NCBI RefSeq assembly: GCF_900187425.1
Contig: NZ_FYDJ01000004.1
Span: 372,001 to 436,000, forward strand
Origin: Pseudomonas sp. Irchel s3h14
GTDB lineage: Bacteria > Pseudomonadota > Gammaproteobacteria > Pseudomonadales > Pseudomonadaceae
Length of the DNA stretch: 64,000 nt
Reading direction: 5' to 3'
Of the stretch, positions 63,024-64,000 are shown piece by piece (the first letter of the stretch is position 1; each line of letters starts with the position of its first letter). The notes beneath the pieces were generated by a model. That model was given only the letters and a program-made list of their open reading frames with translations. It was not told the origin of the DNA and searched no databases. A program made the translations under genes and the position numbers.

Positions 63024-64000
63024 TCATTCACTACATGCGTGACTAGGCAATGCAATCGAAATCAAAGCTGCGAACAGCACGAATGCGCTCGATATCCATA
63101 AGCACGCGCCTAAGCCATACACCTGATAGACCCAGCCGGAGAGCACCGTGCCGATCAACCGTCCCATGGCGTTCGACATGTAATAAAACCCCACATCCAG
63201 CGACACGCCGTCTTCCTTGGCGTAGGACACGATCAGGTAGCTGTGCAGCGAGGAGTTCACTGCGAACAACGCACCAAAAATCATCAATCCGCCCAACAGC
63301 ACCCCCTGTTGCGACAACCCGGTGTTCAGCCCCAGAGCGATTGCCGCGGGCAGGCCGGCCAGTGCCAGCGCCCACAGAAACGCTGCACGACCATCCGGTA
63401 CGTGCCCCCGTTTCTTTCCGGTGATGTTGGGCGCGAAGGACTGCACGACGCCGTAGCCAATCACCCAGGCAGCAAGGAAGCCGCCAACCTTCCAGAAATC
63501 CCAGCCGAACACGCTGCTCAGGTACACCGGCAAGGCCACCACAAACCAAACATCGCGGGCGCCGAACAGGAACATTCGTGCCGCTGAGAGGATATTGATC
63601 GCCCGGCTCTTGGACAGGATGTCCCTAAATTTGGGCTTGGCTTTGGCTTTGCCCAGGTCCTTCTTCAACAGGATCAAGCTGCTGATCCAGATCAGCGCCA
63701 GGACACCTGCCATGGCCAGCACGGCGCCTTTGAAGCCGATGAGTGCCAGCAAGGCTCCACCAAGAAAGAAGCCGACACCCTTGAGTGCGTTCTTCGAGCC
63801 GGTGAGGATCGCCACCCACTTGTACAGCTTGCCCTGCTGCCCATCAGGAACCAGAAGCTTGATGGTGCTTTTGGCACTCATCTTGTTCAGGTCTTTGGCA
63901 ATTCCCGACATCGCCTGGGCCGCCATCACCCAAGGAATGGTTAGCCAGGTTACCGGGACGGTCAGCATCAGCAGCGCCGCAACCTGAATGCCCAGCCCGA
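63024..64000 (-). CDS. arsJ: Organoarsenical efflux MFS transporter ArsJ, 5' end outside window
   Basis: The last 325 or so codons of an MFS transporter; the frame is open to the right edge (GIQVAALLMLTVPVTWLTIPW). AQAMSGIAKDLNKMSAKSTIKLLVPDGQQGKLYKW, LTGSKNALKGVGFFLGG and KKRGHVPDGRAAFLW are characteristic of ArsJ, which exports 1-arseno-3-phosphoglycerate made by a GAPDH-like partner. About nine membrane helices are visible. It ends 205 bp from the IS110-type transposase. Partner arsenic genes should lie beyond the window. Confidence 0.88.
   Translation of the reverse strand, partial: GLGIQVAALLMLTVPVTWLTIPWVMAAQAMSGIAKDLNKMSAKSTIKLLVPDGQQGKLYKWVAILTGSKNALKGVGFFLGGALLALIGFKGAVLAMAGVLALIWISSLILLKKDLGKAKAKPKFRDILSKSRAINILSAARMFLFGARDVWFVVALPVYLSSVFGWDFWKVGGFLAAWVIGYGVVQSFAPNITGKKRGHVPDGRAAFLWALALAGLPAAIALGLNTGLSQQGVLLGGLMIFGALFAVNSSLHSYLIVSYAKEDGVSLDVGFYYMSNAMGRLIGTVLSGWVYQVYGLGACLWISSAFVLFAALISIALPSHACSE

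Overview
The window looks like a chromosomal segment of a Pseudomonas of the fluorescens/putida kind. The evidence is a complete arcDABC-type arginine deiminase set, an OprI-like lipoprotein, FleN- and ArsJ-like proteins that read as typical Pseudomonas sequences, a REP/REPIN doublet, and TTGAT-N4-ATCAA (Anr/FNR) boxes. No rRNA, tRNA or CRISPR array was seen.

Region 1 (1-27.4 kb) is a dense low-oxygen and stress island. It holds two P-type ATPases (one split by a 29-bp tandem duplication), arcD, an Hsp20, arcA, arcB, arcC, an MBL-fold hydrolase, five double-domain universal stress proteins plus the remnant of a sixth, an OprI-like lipoprotein, a triple-BON protein, a second-copy-type FtsH, a two-helix ion channel, phosphoketolase, a zinc alcohol dehydrogenase, a GNAT acetyltransferase, a PAS-GGDEF protein, a DUF4010/MgtC membrane protein and a periplasmic solute-binding protein. 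Eleven good and one degenerate Anr/FNR boxes lie in its intergenic spaces. In its middle is a cysteine-bearing FNR-family regulator that probably senses oxygen. The logic appears to be: FNR-type sensing, then ATP from arginine and from acetyl-phosphate, plus protein quality control and stress tolerance.

Region 2 (28.3-37.4 kb) is a scrap yard of mobile DNA. It contains a REPIN, a 5' fragment of arcC, a 169-bp MITE-like element, a 721-bp repeated module with a 110-residue gene, an IS5-like remnant, a hemerythrin gene in AT-rich DNA, an IS1182-type element, an orphan FleN paralogue, a Mut7-C fragment, and a decayed Thoeris-like defence pair (intact TIR gene, partner with a nonsense codon and a missing 3' end).

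Region 3 (37.4-45.2 kb) looks like ordinary chromosome: a two-component system, a TPR protein, and an operon of SDR, haem-oxygenase-like oxygenase, AMP-ligase and thermostable-haemolysin genes, then cytochrome b561.

Region 4 (45.4-60.1 kb) is nested mobile DNA. A tyrosine integrase is followed by a second copy of the 721-bp module, interrupted at 46712-58147 by an 11.4-kb IS66-ended unit with an 8-bp target duplication. That unit has IS66 tnpA, tnpB and tnpC, with tnpC itself interrupted by a recombinase-in-trio (RIT) element, and a cargo of copper-type genes (YHS-domain P-type ATPase, methyltransferase, His- and Met-rich small proteins) with its own perfect FNR box. The module is followed by two attC-like cassettes (an AbiU2/HEPN protein and a YdeI/DUF1905 protein) without an integron integrase.

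Region 5 (60.1-64 kb) has a striking palindrome, an unrecognised 417-residue gene, an IS110/IS1111-type element and the 3' part of arsJ.
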